This document shows, one piece after another, positions 7,602-12,950 of a stretch of DNA of 28,550 nucleotides. A program made the translations under genes and the position numbers. The notes under the pieces are model-generated. The model was not told the origin of the DNA, did not search any database, and saw nothing but the letters and a program-made list of their open reading frames with translations. Within the stretch, counting starts at the first letter, position 1. Every line of letters starts with the position of its first letter. Location: NCBI GenBank assembly GCA_018816585.1, contig JAHIVQ010000050.1:1-28550 (forward strand), given 5' to 3'. This DNA is from Nanobdellota archaeon (GTDB lineage Archaea; Nanobdellota; Nanobdellia; SCGC-AAA011-G17; JAFCDX01).

Positions 7602-7838
7602 ATGAAACGAATATTACCAATAATTATGATTTTTAGTATTATTTTATTAGTGTCTGGTTGTGATTTAGAAAAAATTGGAAAAACATGTTCACAAGAATGT
7701 GTACAACAAGAAAATCAATGTGTTTCATACAGCCAAGTATGTGTAGATAAAAATTGGTTAGGTAATTGTGTTCAATTTGAAGACAGATGCAATCAATATC
7801 AACAAAAATGTGTTAGGTATGATGAAGTCTGTAGGTAA
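7602..7838 (+). CDS. Cys-rich lipoprotein with heptad-spaced cysteines
   Basis: Predicted secreted lipoprotein of 78 residues. The signal sequence MKRILPIIMIFSIILLVSGC ends in a lipobox with C20 as the modified residue. The mature part has eight more cysteines at 29, 33, 40, 47, 56, 63, 70 and 77. Five successive gaps are exactly seven residues, with Tyr, Phe or Gln three after each Cys (CVSYSQV, CVQFEDR, CNQYQQK, CVRYDEV). This suggests a small disulfide or metal-bound repeat domain; I do not recognise a family. I choose ATG 7602 over ATG 7572 because it gives a proper signal peptide and fits the TATA spacing. Confidence 0.75.
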   Translation: MKRILPIIMIFSIILLVSGCDLEKIGKTCSQECVQQENQCVSYSQVCVDKNWLGNCVQFEDRCNQYQQKCVRYDEVCR

Positions 7839-7876
7839 TTATTTTATAAATGATTAGAAAGATTTTTAAACCAAAA

Positions 7877-7894
7877 TATATACTAAAGTATATA
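7877..7894. promoter_or_regulatory. 18-bp palindrome at the zinc-ribbon gene promoter
   Basis: TATATACTAAAGTATATA is palindromic apart from its two central bases. It lies 27-44 bases before the ATG at 7921, overlapping the presumed TATA box. A near-identical copy is at 26389-26406. It could be a promoter with an overlapping operator. Confidence 0.4.
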
Positions 7895-7920
7895 GATTAT
7901 GTATTAGTCAATAATAAAAA

Positions 7921-8280
7921 ATGAAATGTCCTCATTGTAATGAAACAATAAAAAGAAGTAAATTTTGTTCAGAATGCGGAAAAGAAATAGAAACAGGGTT
8001 AAGTCAAGAACAAAAGAAATATCTTAAATCAAAAAAGACAGGTTATGCTGTTGCAGGTGCAGTTAGTGGAGTAGCTGGAGGAATTAATATATTTATTGGT
8101 GTTTTTTTAATTATAATAGGAATACTTTTATCTTTAACAATTATATTAGCAGTAATAGGAATACCATTAATAATTATAGGAATTGTAACTTTGGGAATTG
8201 GTGGGGCTAGTGCACATGCTGGTTCCAAAGCAGGTAAAAAAGCAGAAGAAATTAATGATAAATTACATGGGATAAAATGA
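7921..8280 (+). CDS. zinc-ribbon membrane protein
   Basis: Protein of 119 residues. The N-terminal zinc ribbon is CPHCNETIKRSKFCSECGKE (residues 3-22, two CxxC knuckles). A lysine-rich linker follows, then a Gly/Ala-rich hydrophobic region with two or three membrane segments (about 42-60, 61-80 and 81-95) and a charged tail. This zinc-ribbon plus membrane layout is common in archaeal proteins of unknown function. The stop codon overlaps the next gene as ATGA, so the two are translationally coupled. The 18-bp palindrome at 7877-7894 marks the promoter. Confidence 0.68.
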   Translation: MKCPHCNETIKRSKFCSECGKEIETGLSQEQKKYLKSKKTGYAVAGAVSGVAGGINIFIGVFLIIIGILLSLTIILAVIGIPLIIIGIVTLGIGGASAHAGSKAGKKAEEINDKLHGIK

Positions 8281-8582
8281 CAAATTTACAAAAGAATATT
8301 ATAGGGTGGATTCAGCTAATATTTAGTATATGCTTATTAATTATAATAATTTCAGAAATTGTTGGAATCAATATATATGCTTCTACCTTAATAAGCTCTT
8401 TAAAATTAGCATTGAGTCAAAATTATAATACTTATAATAATCCCCAATTAGACCAAACAATCTCGTCAATCTGGTCTGTGGTTCATTGGATAACTTTTAC
8501 TTTAATAACCTTTGCTGTTACAGTATTATTAATATTAATTCAAGGAATCTTAAATATTTCTAGACATAAAGATGAAAAATAA
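8277..8582 (+). CDS. hypothetical two-helix membrane protein
   Basis: Unrecognised protein of 101 residues. Transmembrane segments lie at about 8-31 (IIGWIQLIFSICLLIIIISEI) and 69-93 (VVHWITFTLITFAVTVLLILIQ). A polar loop of about 38 residues between them is probably outside the cell. The ATG overlaps the stop of the zinc-ribbon gene, so it is the second gene of that pair. Its stop codon abuts that of the convergent gene with no spacer. Confidence 0.6.
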   Translation: MTNLQKNIIGWIQLIFSICLLIIIISEIVGINIYASTLISSLKLALSQNYNTYNNPQLDQTISSIWSVVHWITFTLITFAVTVLLILIQGILNISRHKDEK

Positions 8583-9092
8583 TTAAGGATAAGTTCTATT
8601 GTTTTCTAAACACATATCTATTGCTATTTGAGTATCAGATTCATTAAGACCAGGATAACATTTGTTTACTAATTCTGTACAATTATAATTAAAGTGAGTG
8701 AAATTTGTATCCATTGTAACACATGTTGGAAATTGTAATGTACTCTGCATTACATTGCCAGCAAACATAGATAAAGTAATTATAATCAATATAAAACCTA
8801 TAAAAAAGGTAAATACTTTAAAATTATCCCATATTTTATGAAAATTAATATCTTTTTCTTTATTAACTTTTAAAATATTTTTAATTTCTGTTATTTTATT
8901 TTTATTAATATTATAATTATTTTTATTAATTAATCCTTCTTTTCTAAATTTTTGTGAAATTAACTGAATATCCCTTCTACTTAATCCTAAATTAAATAAT
9001 ATCTTCCATCTAACTTCTGTTTTAATATTATATAATTCTAAACATTTTGATAAAAATAATCTTTCTTTATAATTTAAAATTCCTTTATACAT
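8583..9092 (-). CDS. membrane-tethered helix-turn-helix protein
   Basis: Protein of 169 residues. Residues about 1-60 look like a winged-helix/HTH domain (YKERLFLSKCLELYN, GLSRRDIQLISQKFRKEGLI, a plausible recognition helix and wing). A basic Asn/Lys-rich linker follows, then one transmembrane helix (about 92-113). The ectodomain has four or five cysteines and several N-x-T/S sequons (about 114-169, with FPTCVTMDTNFTHFNYNCTE). This looks like a one-component transmembrane regulator sensing something outside the cell. No family is recognised, and the HTH call is by eye. A palindromic GTTAC array (9122-9180) lies directly upstream of its promoter. Confidence 0.55.
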   Translation of the reverse strand: MYKGILNYKERLFLSKCLELYNIKTEVRWKILFNLGLSRRDIQLISQKFRKEGLINKNNYNINKNKITEIKNILKVNKEKDINFHKIWDNFKVFTFFIGFILIIITLSMFAGNVMQSTLQFPTCVTMDTNFTHFNYNCTELVNKCYPGLNESDTQIAIDMCLENNRTYP

Positions 9093-9121
9093 ATATAATC
9101 TATTTTGTTTGTATATAAAAA

Positions 9122-9139
9122 AGTTACCAATTGGTAACT
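9122..9139. promoter_or_regulatory. perfect 18-bp palindrome, operator candidate
   Basis: AGTTACCAATTGGTAACT is a perfect palindrome 30-47 bases upstream of the membrane-tethered HTH gene start at 9092, next to its A+T-rich TATA region. The half-site TTGGTAACT recurs in diverged form at 9151 and 9172. Confidence 0.5.
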
Positions 9140-9180
9140 ATAAGTATCATTTGATAACTATAATCACCAAATTGAAAACT
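9131..9180. repeat. three helically phased half-sites
   Basis: TTGGTAACTATAA at 9131, TTGATAACTATAA at 9151 and TTGAAAACT at 9172 are 20 and 21 bases apart, about two helical turns. They progressively lose symmetry away from the perfect palindrome at 9122-9139. This is the layout of a cooperative operator. Confidence 0.45.
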
Positions 9181-9292
9181 AATCTTATATTCTAGCTTCT
9201 TTTAGTTGTTTTATGACCAAACAAAACAAAAAAAAGAAGTCTCTAGAGAATGAAATAGATATTAAATTAAATGTAAGAATAAAGAATTTTGA

Positions 9293-9433
9293 TTATTTTA
9301 ACTTAGACCTAATAAGAGTAGCTATCCAATTGCTAACAGACCTGTTTTCATTCTTTGCTAATTTCTCTATCTTCTTTGCCTCTTCTTTTGTCAAAACTAC
9401 TTGTAATCTTATATTTTCCTTGCTGACTGTCAT
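9293..9433 (-). CDS. ribbon-helix-helix transcriptional regulator (46 aa)
   Basis: Small minus-strand gene encoding 46 residues: it starts MTVSKENIRLQVVLTKEEAK and ends VSNWIATLIRSKLK. The strand NIRLQVVLTKEEAKKI, helix LAKNEN and second helix SVSNWIATLIRSK match a CopG/Arc-type ribbon-helix-helix protein. A GGTGGTGA Shine-Dalgarno sequence precedes the ATG at 9433. It is divergent from the resolvase-like gene at 9564, with a strongly symmetric intergenic promoter (9465-9502). The GTTAC/GTAAC motifs nearby are likely its operators. Confidence 0.78.
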   Translation of the reverse strand: MTVSKENIRLQVVLTKEEAKKIEKLAKNENRSVSNWIATLIRSKLK

Positions 9434-9464
9434 ATTTTCACCACCTATACTACTAGTTACATCA

Positions 9465-9502
9465 CTTATATATAAACTTTTCGGGAAAGCTTTATATATA
9501 AG
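9465..9502. promoter_or_regulatory. mirrored divergent promoter
   Basis: These 38 bases form a near-perfect inverted repeat centred at about 9483.5. The left arm gives the minus-strand TATA box for the RHH gene, and the right arm gives CTTTATATATAAG for the resolvase-like gene. Each TATA box is about 25 bases from a plausible start site with a Shine-Dalgarno-bearing leader. Confidence 0.6.
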
Positions 9503-9506
9503 ATAT

Positions 9507-9537
9507 GGTTACTATAAGTGTATAACAAATAGTAACC
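9507..9537. promoter_or_regulatory. inverted repeat covering the resolvase-gene start site
   Basis: GGTTACTAT (9507-9515) and ATAGTAACC (9529-9537) are perfect 9-base inverted arms separated by 13 bases. They span the start site predicted from the TATA box at 9490-9502. Bound protein here would block transcription of the nuclease-transposase pair. Confidence 0.5.
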
Positions 9538-9563
9538 CAAAAGGTTACAAGGAGACGACGACA

Positions 9564-9935
9564 ATGAATATGACAACAGTAATGACAGTAACAGTGGCAA
9601 TATTATTATTAGCCATACTGTTTCTAAGAGAGAGGAGAAATAAAAAGCTACTTCAAGAGCAATTAGGGTTTCTGCAGAGAGACCTTAAATCTGCTTATAT
9701 AAAGTTCGGAAAATCCTTTGAACATTTTGTTCCATTTATCAAGGACTTTCCAGGAGATAGGGAGAAAACTGTTTTTCTTGGTATGCCTATAGATTTTATC
9801 AGTTTTGATAATGATTCTGTAAAGTTTACTGAAGTAAAGACAGGAAGCTCCCAGTTGAACAAGAACCAGAGGAGGATTAAACAGCTTATTCTAGACAAGA
9901 AAGTAGAATGGCATGAACTTAACTATGACAGATAA
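9564..9935 (+). CDS. membrane-anchored Holliday-junction-resolvase-like nuclease
   Basis: Protein of 123 residues. The N-terminal membrane helix (about 4-21) is followed by a short coiled coil (22-45) and a PD-(D/E)xK-type nuclease domain with FGKSFEHFVPF (E53), LGMPIDFISF (D77) and KFTEVKTG (E90, K92). This matches the family described as related to archaeal Holliday-junction resolvase (Endonuc_Holl), whose members typically carry the N-terminal hydrophobic helix. I start at ATG 9564 because AAGGAG lies 9 bases upstream. The open frame extends back to 9213, but that part overlaps the RHH gene and its promoter. The 3-prime end overlaps the transposase gene. Confidence 0.72.
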   Translation: MNMTTVMTVTVAILLLAILFLRERRNKKLLQEQLGFLQRDLKSAYIKFGKSFEHFVPFIKDFPGDREKTVFLGMPIDFISFDNDSVKFTEVKTGSSQLNKNQRRIKQLILDKKVEWHELNYDR

Positions 9936-10926
9936 ACAATTGAAGATTAATGACGAATTCTTTGGTAGATGGAATAAACAAACAACCCTTACAAAGCCTA
10001 AGGAATTTGACTTCGAACCTATAAAAGATTTGGAGCCAAATCCAAGGGCTTTGGAATTTGAAAAGAAGAATTTTATAGAATTTGCTTCAGCTTTCATAAA
10101 TTCTATGGATTTTAATGATGAACAGGAAAGGGGAAGACCAAGATGTAATTTAAAAGATGTTATAATTTCATTATGTATAATGTCTTATAATAATCTATCA
10201 TACAGAAGAACAATGTCTGATTTAATGGAATTAAAAAGCAAGGAAATTATAAAACAAATTCCAAAGAAGACTAGCTTACATAAATATATGAATTCAAAAT
10301 ATATAAGAAGTATAATTGAAGATTTAATTCAATATACTTCATTGTTTTTTGTAGACTCTGAAAATACCATAATTTGTGATTCAACTTGGCTGGCAACAAG
10401 AATGTACACTGGAGGTTACAAGACAGTTTATTGCAGAAAATATCCTTTGGAAGGAAGCAGAAAACTTCATCTTTCTATTTTAAAAAATAGTAAGGTTATT
10501 TCTTGTGCTAAAGCATCTGAAGGAAATGCTCATGATAGTCCATTTTTTAAATATCTTGTTGGAACCACATTCAAGAATGGTTTCAAACTATCCACTATTT
10601 TAGCTGATTCGGGATATCAATCGGTCGAATCCCATAAGTTTTGTGGTGTTCTTGGAATAAAGAATGTATTTATTGATTTTAGGAAAAATGTTAAATTAAC
10701 AGGAAATAAAGGTATAGTATGGAGGAAAAGTTTAAGATTATTTAGAGAACACCCAAAAATCTGGAAAGAAACTTATAGATATAGGGTTTTAATAGAATCT
10801 GTAAATTCTGCAATCAAAAGAAAGCAGAAGAATTATCTTAGGATGAAAAATGAAACTGCTCAAGATGTAGAACTTTTATTAATGGCTTTAGTTTATAATT
10901 TTACAATAGTCTGTAAGTATATTTAA
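9925..10926 (+). CDS. DDE transposase, IS4/IS5 superfamily
   Basis: Intact transposase of 333 residues from ATG 9925 (337 from ATG 9913). The DDE triad is visible as D152 in IICDSTW, D228 in ILADSGYQ and E291 in YRVLIESVNSAIKR, with the conserved Y-x2-R-x3-E-x6-K block. An N-terminal helical domain with RGRPRCNLKDVIISLCIM is typical of the group. The start lies inside the resolvase-like gene, an 11-base overlap that implies one transcript. I could not find terminal inverted repeats or target duplications on either side. Either the ends lie within neighbouring genes, or the gene is no longer an autonomous insertion sequence. Confidence 0.82.
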   Translation: MTDKQLKINDEFFGRWNKQTTLTKPKEFDFEPIKDLEPNPRALEFEKKNFIEFASAFINSMDFNDEQERGRPRCNLKDVIISLCIMSYNNLSYRRTMSDLMELKSKEIIKQIPKKTSLHKYMNSKYIRSIIEDLIQYTSLFFVDSENTIICDSTWLATRMYTGGYKTVYCRKYPLEGSRKLHLSILKNSKVISCAKASEGNAHDSPFFKYLVGTTFKNGFKLSTILADSGYQSVESHKFCGVLGIKNVFIDFRKNVKLTGNKGIVWRKSLRLFREHPKIWKETYRYRVLIESVNSAIKRKQKNYLRMKNETAQDVELLLMALVYNFTIVCKYI

Positions 10927-11147
10927 GGTATCAAATCTTTTAAATTTTTTATATTTGAAGAAGATGCAAGGAACGAAAATGCAATTGCAAAATAACCCAT
11001 TGCATTAATATCTTTACCATACCAAATAAATATAAAACAAGTTATTGTTAAGAATATTAATCCTAAAGAACCAACTAAAAATTTAGGATTTTCTATAAAT
11101 TTACTATTTTTATTCCTCTTTTTTTTGATAATTTTTTTCTTTTTCAT
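10923..11147 (-). CDS. small membrane protein
   Basis: Unrecognised 74-residue protein. A very basic N-terminus (KKKKIIKKKRNKN) is followed by two hydrophobic helices (about 25-45 and 50-66). Positive residues on the N-side predict a cytoplasmic N-terminus. The ATG overlaps the stop of the upstream 71-residue membrane protein as ATGA, so the two are coupled. Its end overlaps the transposase stop by 4 bases, convergently. Confidence 0.5.
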   Translation of the reverse strand: MKKKKIIKKKRNKNSKFIENPKFLVGSLGLIFLTITCFIFIWYGKDINAMGYFAIAFSFLASSSNIKNLKDLIP

Positions 11148-11359
11148 CTTCCACTAAATTGTTTTAATACTCCTAGAATTGTTATTATCCAGCCAAAATC
11201 AAAATTTTTTGATATAAGATACACACCAATAATTACTAATATTGCAGAAATTAAATCTAAATCTCCCCACTCCCATCTATATTCGCCTTTTTTTCTAATT
11301 GGCATATTATTTTTATTATCCCTTCTTTTCTTATAAATCTTTTGTATTTTCTTTGTCAT
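11144..11359 (-). CDS. small membrane protein
   Basis: Unrecognised 71-residue protein with a basic, poorly structured N-terminus (about 1-30) and two hydrophobic segments (about 33-47 and 51-66). GGAGGT lies 5 bases before the ATG at 11359, giving a clear ribosome-binding site. It is the first gene of a two-gene minus-strand unit that diverges from 11455. The 95-base spacer contains two similar A+T-rich blocks, TTTATATAATAGTAAAA and TTTATATACTAGTAAAA, which serve as mirrored or duplicated promoter elements. Confidence 0.55.
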   Translation of the reverse strand: MTKKIQKIYKKRRDNKNNMPIRKKGEYRWEWGDLDLISAILVIIGVYLISKNFDFGWIITILGVLKQFSGR

Positions 11360-11454
11360 TTTATACCTCCATTAATATTTATATAATAGTAAAAAATTTT
11401 TAAGCCCTATTTATATACTAGTAAAACATAAAAAAATAAGAAGGTGAACATAAA

Positions 11455-11646
11455 ATGGATTCAAAAACAATAGGAATAATAATGGCTCTTGGAGCACTAA
11501 TAACATTTACAATTTTTTGTCTTTATTGGTATATACCAAAAATAGTGTCTGACCCAACAAATGGAGGAGTTATAATAATTGCTCTTTGGTGGGGTTTAGG
11601 TTGTGGGGATGTAGGTACAATAGGAGCTTTATTAGCAAGAAGATAA
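11455..11646 (+). CDS. small two-helix membrane protein
   Basis: Unrecognised protein of 63 residues, nearly all membrane-spanning: helices at about 6-28 (IGIIMALGALITFTIFCLYWYI) and 38-60 (GVIIIALWWGLGCGDVGTIGALLA). AAGGTGA lies just upstream of the ATG at 11455. It heads a plus-strand run with the 45-residue gene at 11648 and the 164-residue gene at 11779, with gaps of only a base or overlaps. Confidence 0.5.
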   Translation: MDSKTIGIIMALGALITFTIFCLYWYIPKIVSDPTNGGVIIIALWWGLGCGDVGTIGALLARR

Positions 11647-11647
11647 A

Positions 11648-11785
11648 ATGGTACAATATTATAGGTCTTATTCCGAAGCTATAAGAAATAGAAAGAGGGG
11701 CGAAATAACTATTTATGACTATAGGAAGGGTTATTATAGAAATGTTAAACTCTTTACAAGATTTGAAAGAAGGTCTTTATGGTAA
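11648..11785 (+). CDS. small basic protein (45 aa), hypothetical
   Basis: Short open frame between two genes, starting MVQYYRSYSEAIRNRKRG and ending NVKLFTRFERRSLW. It has no membrane segment and is rich in Arg and Tyr, which would suit a nucleic-acid-binding or structural peptide. The ATG is one base after the previous stop and its own stop overlaps the next start by 7 bases. This tight packing is the main support for it being real. No family is recognised. Confidence 0.5.
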   Translation: MVQYYRSYSEAIRNRKRGEITIYDYRKGYYRNVKLFTRFERRSLW

Positions 11786-12273
11786 AAAAGAAAGACAATC
11801 AACGTCTTTTATATTATGTAGCATTATATACTATAATAACAGAATTAGCAGATAAAATAAGTGATTATTATGAATTTAAAATTAAATATTCTGATTTAAT
11901 AGTTAAAAAAGCTGATGATAAAACTTGGCAAGATTTTTTAATAAAATATTATAGCAGAGTAATAGAAGATGGAACTTGGGGTTTGATACAATCTATAAAT
12001 AAAAACAATTTTCAAGATTTTTCAAAAAATATTATCGAACTTAATGAAATTCATGATAAAACAAAAACTGAAAGATTAACTATAGAAGAATTGCATACAT
12101 TAAAATCAAAATTATTAAATATTGAATCAGAAATTATTATTAAAATAAATGCTTATAAAATGAATATTAAAATGCAATCTAAAGAAAAATGGAAAGAAAG
12201 GGGATTTGGTTGTATAATTGGTATTACTGCTTCATTAATTGCTGGAATTATATTATTCTATTTAATTAATTAA
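11779..12273 (+). CDS. hypothetical helical protein with C-terminal membrane anchor
   Basis: Unrecognised 164-residue protein. About 135 residues of charged, largely helical sequence (two long helices, with TIEELHTLKSKLLNIESEI suggestive of a coiled coil) precede a single C-terminal hydrophobic helix (about 142-162, GCIIGITASLIAGIILFYLI). It is likely tail-anchored with its bulk in the cytoplasm. It is the last gene of the 11455-12273 run. A 211-base gene-free stretch with several hairpins follows. Confidence 0.55.
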   Translation: MVKKKDNQRLLYYVALYTIITELADKISDYYEFKIKYSDLIVKKADDKTWQDFLIKYYSRVIEDGTWGLIQSINKNNFQDFSKNIIELNEIHDKTKTERLTIEELHTLKSKLLNIESEIIIKINAYKMNIKMQSKEKWKERGFGCIIGITASLIAGIILFYLIN

Positions 12274-12287
12274 AATGTCCTACCTCA

Positions 12288-12453
12288 TTCCAGATTCTGG
12301 TAGTTCTGGAACCCACATTTGAAGCTTTCAGCTTCCATTTCAACCTTTGAATTTTTAGTTGAGTGTGATTTTTTTGGAGTCTTCTATCTAGGATTTTTCA
12401 TTTATAGAACTCCTTATTTGCAATAAAAGAACCGAAAGAATTATTAACTTTCG
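12288..12453. other. hairpin-rich intergenic stretch
   Basis: This gene-free spacer holds four inverted repeats: TTCCAGA/TCTGGAA (12288-12311), GAAGCT/AGCTTC with a 3-base loop (12321-12335), GGAGT/ACTCC (12376-12413) and CGAAAG/CTTTCG (12433-12453). The 12288-12350 part is visibly richer in G+C than its surroundings. It could encode a small structured RNA or be the remnant of a mobile element. No known RNA family is recognised. Confidence 0.35.
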
Positions 12454-12484
12454 ATTCCTTTCTCTTATTTGGTGAAACAAGAGT

Positions 12485-12781
12485 ATGGAAGGAAAAGATA
12501 TTATATATTTAGGGGTAGGTGTTTTAGTTATTTTAGGGCTAATGTTTTTATTAAATAAACATGCAGATAATACTCGTGAAAATCCTAATGCTTCAAATTC
12601 TGAATTAATTGGTAAAACTATGTATGATACTAGTGAAGATGTAGCAATAGTTGGAGATACTTGGTTAGGCAGATTATGGGATAGCATTTTCGGAAATGAT
12701 TATGGAGACCAAATCCCTCCTTCAACAATTAATAATACTGCTACCCAAAATGCAACAACAAACAATAATACTTTGAGTTGA
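12485..12781 (+). CDS. hypothetical membrane-anchored exported protein
   Basis: Unrecognised protein of 98 residues. One N-terminal hydrophobic helix (about 7-23, YLGVGVLVILGLMFLL) is followed by an acidic, polar ectodomain. The C-terminus is a low-complexity Asn/Thr tail with several N-x-T sequons (NNTATQNATTNNNT), suggesting an exterior, possibly glycosylated, segment. There is no clear Shine-Dalgarno. It stands alone between the hairpin-rich spacer and a T-rich run at 12788-12803 that probably ends transcription. Confidence 0.5.
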   Translation: MEGKDIIYLGVGVLVILGLMFLLNKHADNTRENPNASNSELIGKTMYDTSEDVAIVGDTWLGRLWDSIFGNDYGDQIPPSTINNTATQNATTNNNTLS

Positions 12782-12787
12782 AATAGT

Positions 12788-12803
12788 TCTTTTTTTAATT
12801 TTT
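12788..12803 (+). terminator. T-rich transcription stop
   Basis: Two T runs (seven and six bases) directly follow the 12485-12781 gene. Oligo-T without a stem is the usual archaeal termination signal. Confidence 0.4.
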
Positions 12804-12870
12804 TATAATCTGAATTATTCATTTAGAAAACACCCCTGAAAATTTTGGAATTTGCGAACAGTTGGAAAAC

Positions 12871-12930
12871 TTTCTCGAACAAAAAGGGTATTTCTCGAAT
12901 GGAATCCTTTGCAAGAAAAAGTATATAAAT
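12871..12930 (+). promoter_or_regulatory. ileS promoter with duplicated upstream motif
   Basis: A TATA box, GTATATAAATC (12921-12930), lies about 26 bases before the ileS ATG, so the mRNA is probably leaderless. TTTCTCGAA occurs at 12871-12879 and 12891-12899, exactly 20 bases apart and upstream of the TATA box. It may be an activator or repressor site. Confidence 0.5.
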
Positions 12931-12950
12931 CAATTATTTAATAATATTTT

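Noticed and set aside
9213..9563. N-terminal extension of the resolvase-like gene back to ATG 9213
   Set aside because: It runs through the opposite-strand RHH gene and its promoter. ATG 9564 has a good Shine-Dalgarno sequence and gives a normal family member with its membrane helix.
9925..10926. Complete insertion sequence with terminal inverted repeats
   Set aside because: No matching terminal repeats or target duplications could be found by reading the flanks.
12276..12322. 15-codon frame starting at the ATG in the 12.3 kb spacer
   Set aside because: It is too short, has no ribosome-binding site and overlaps the hairpins.
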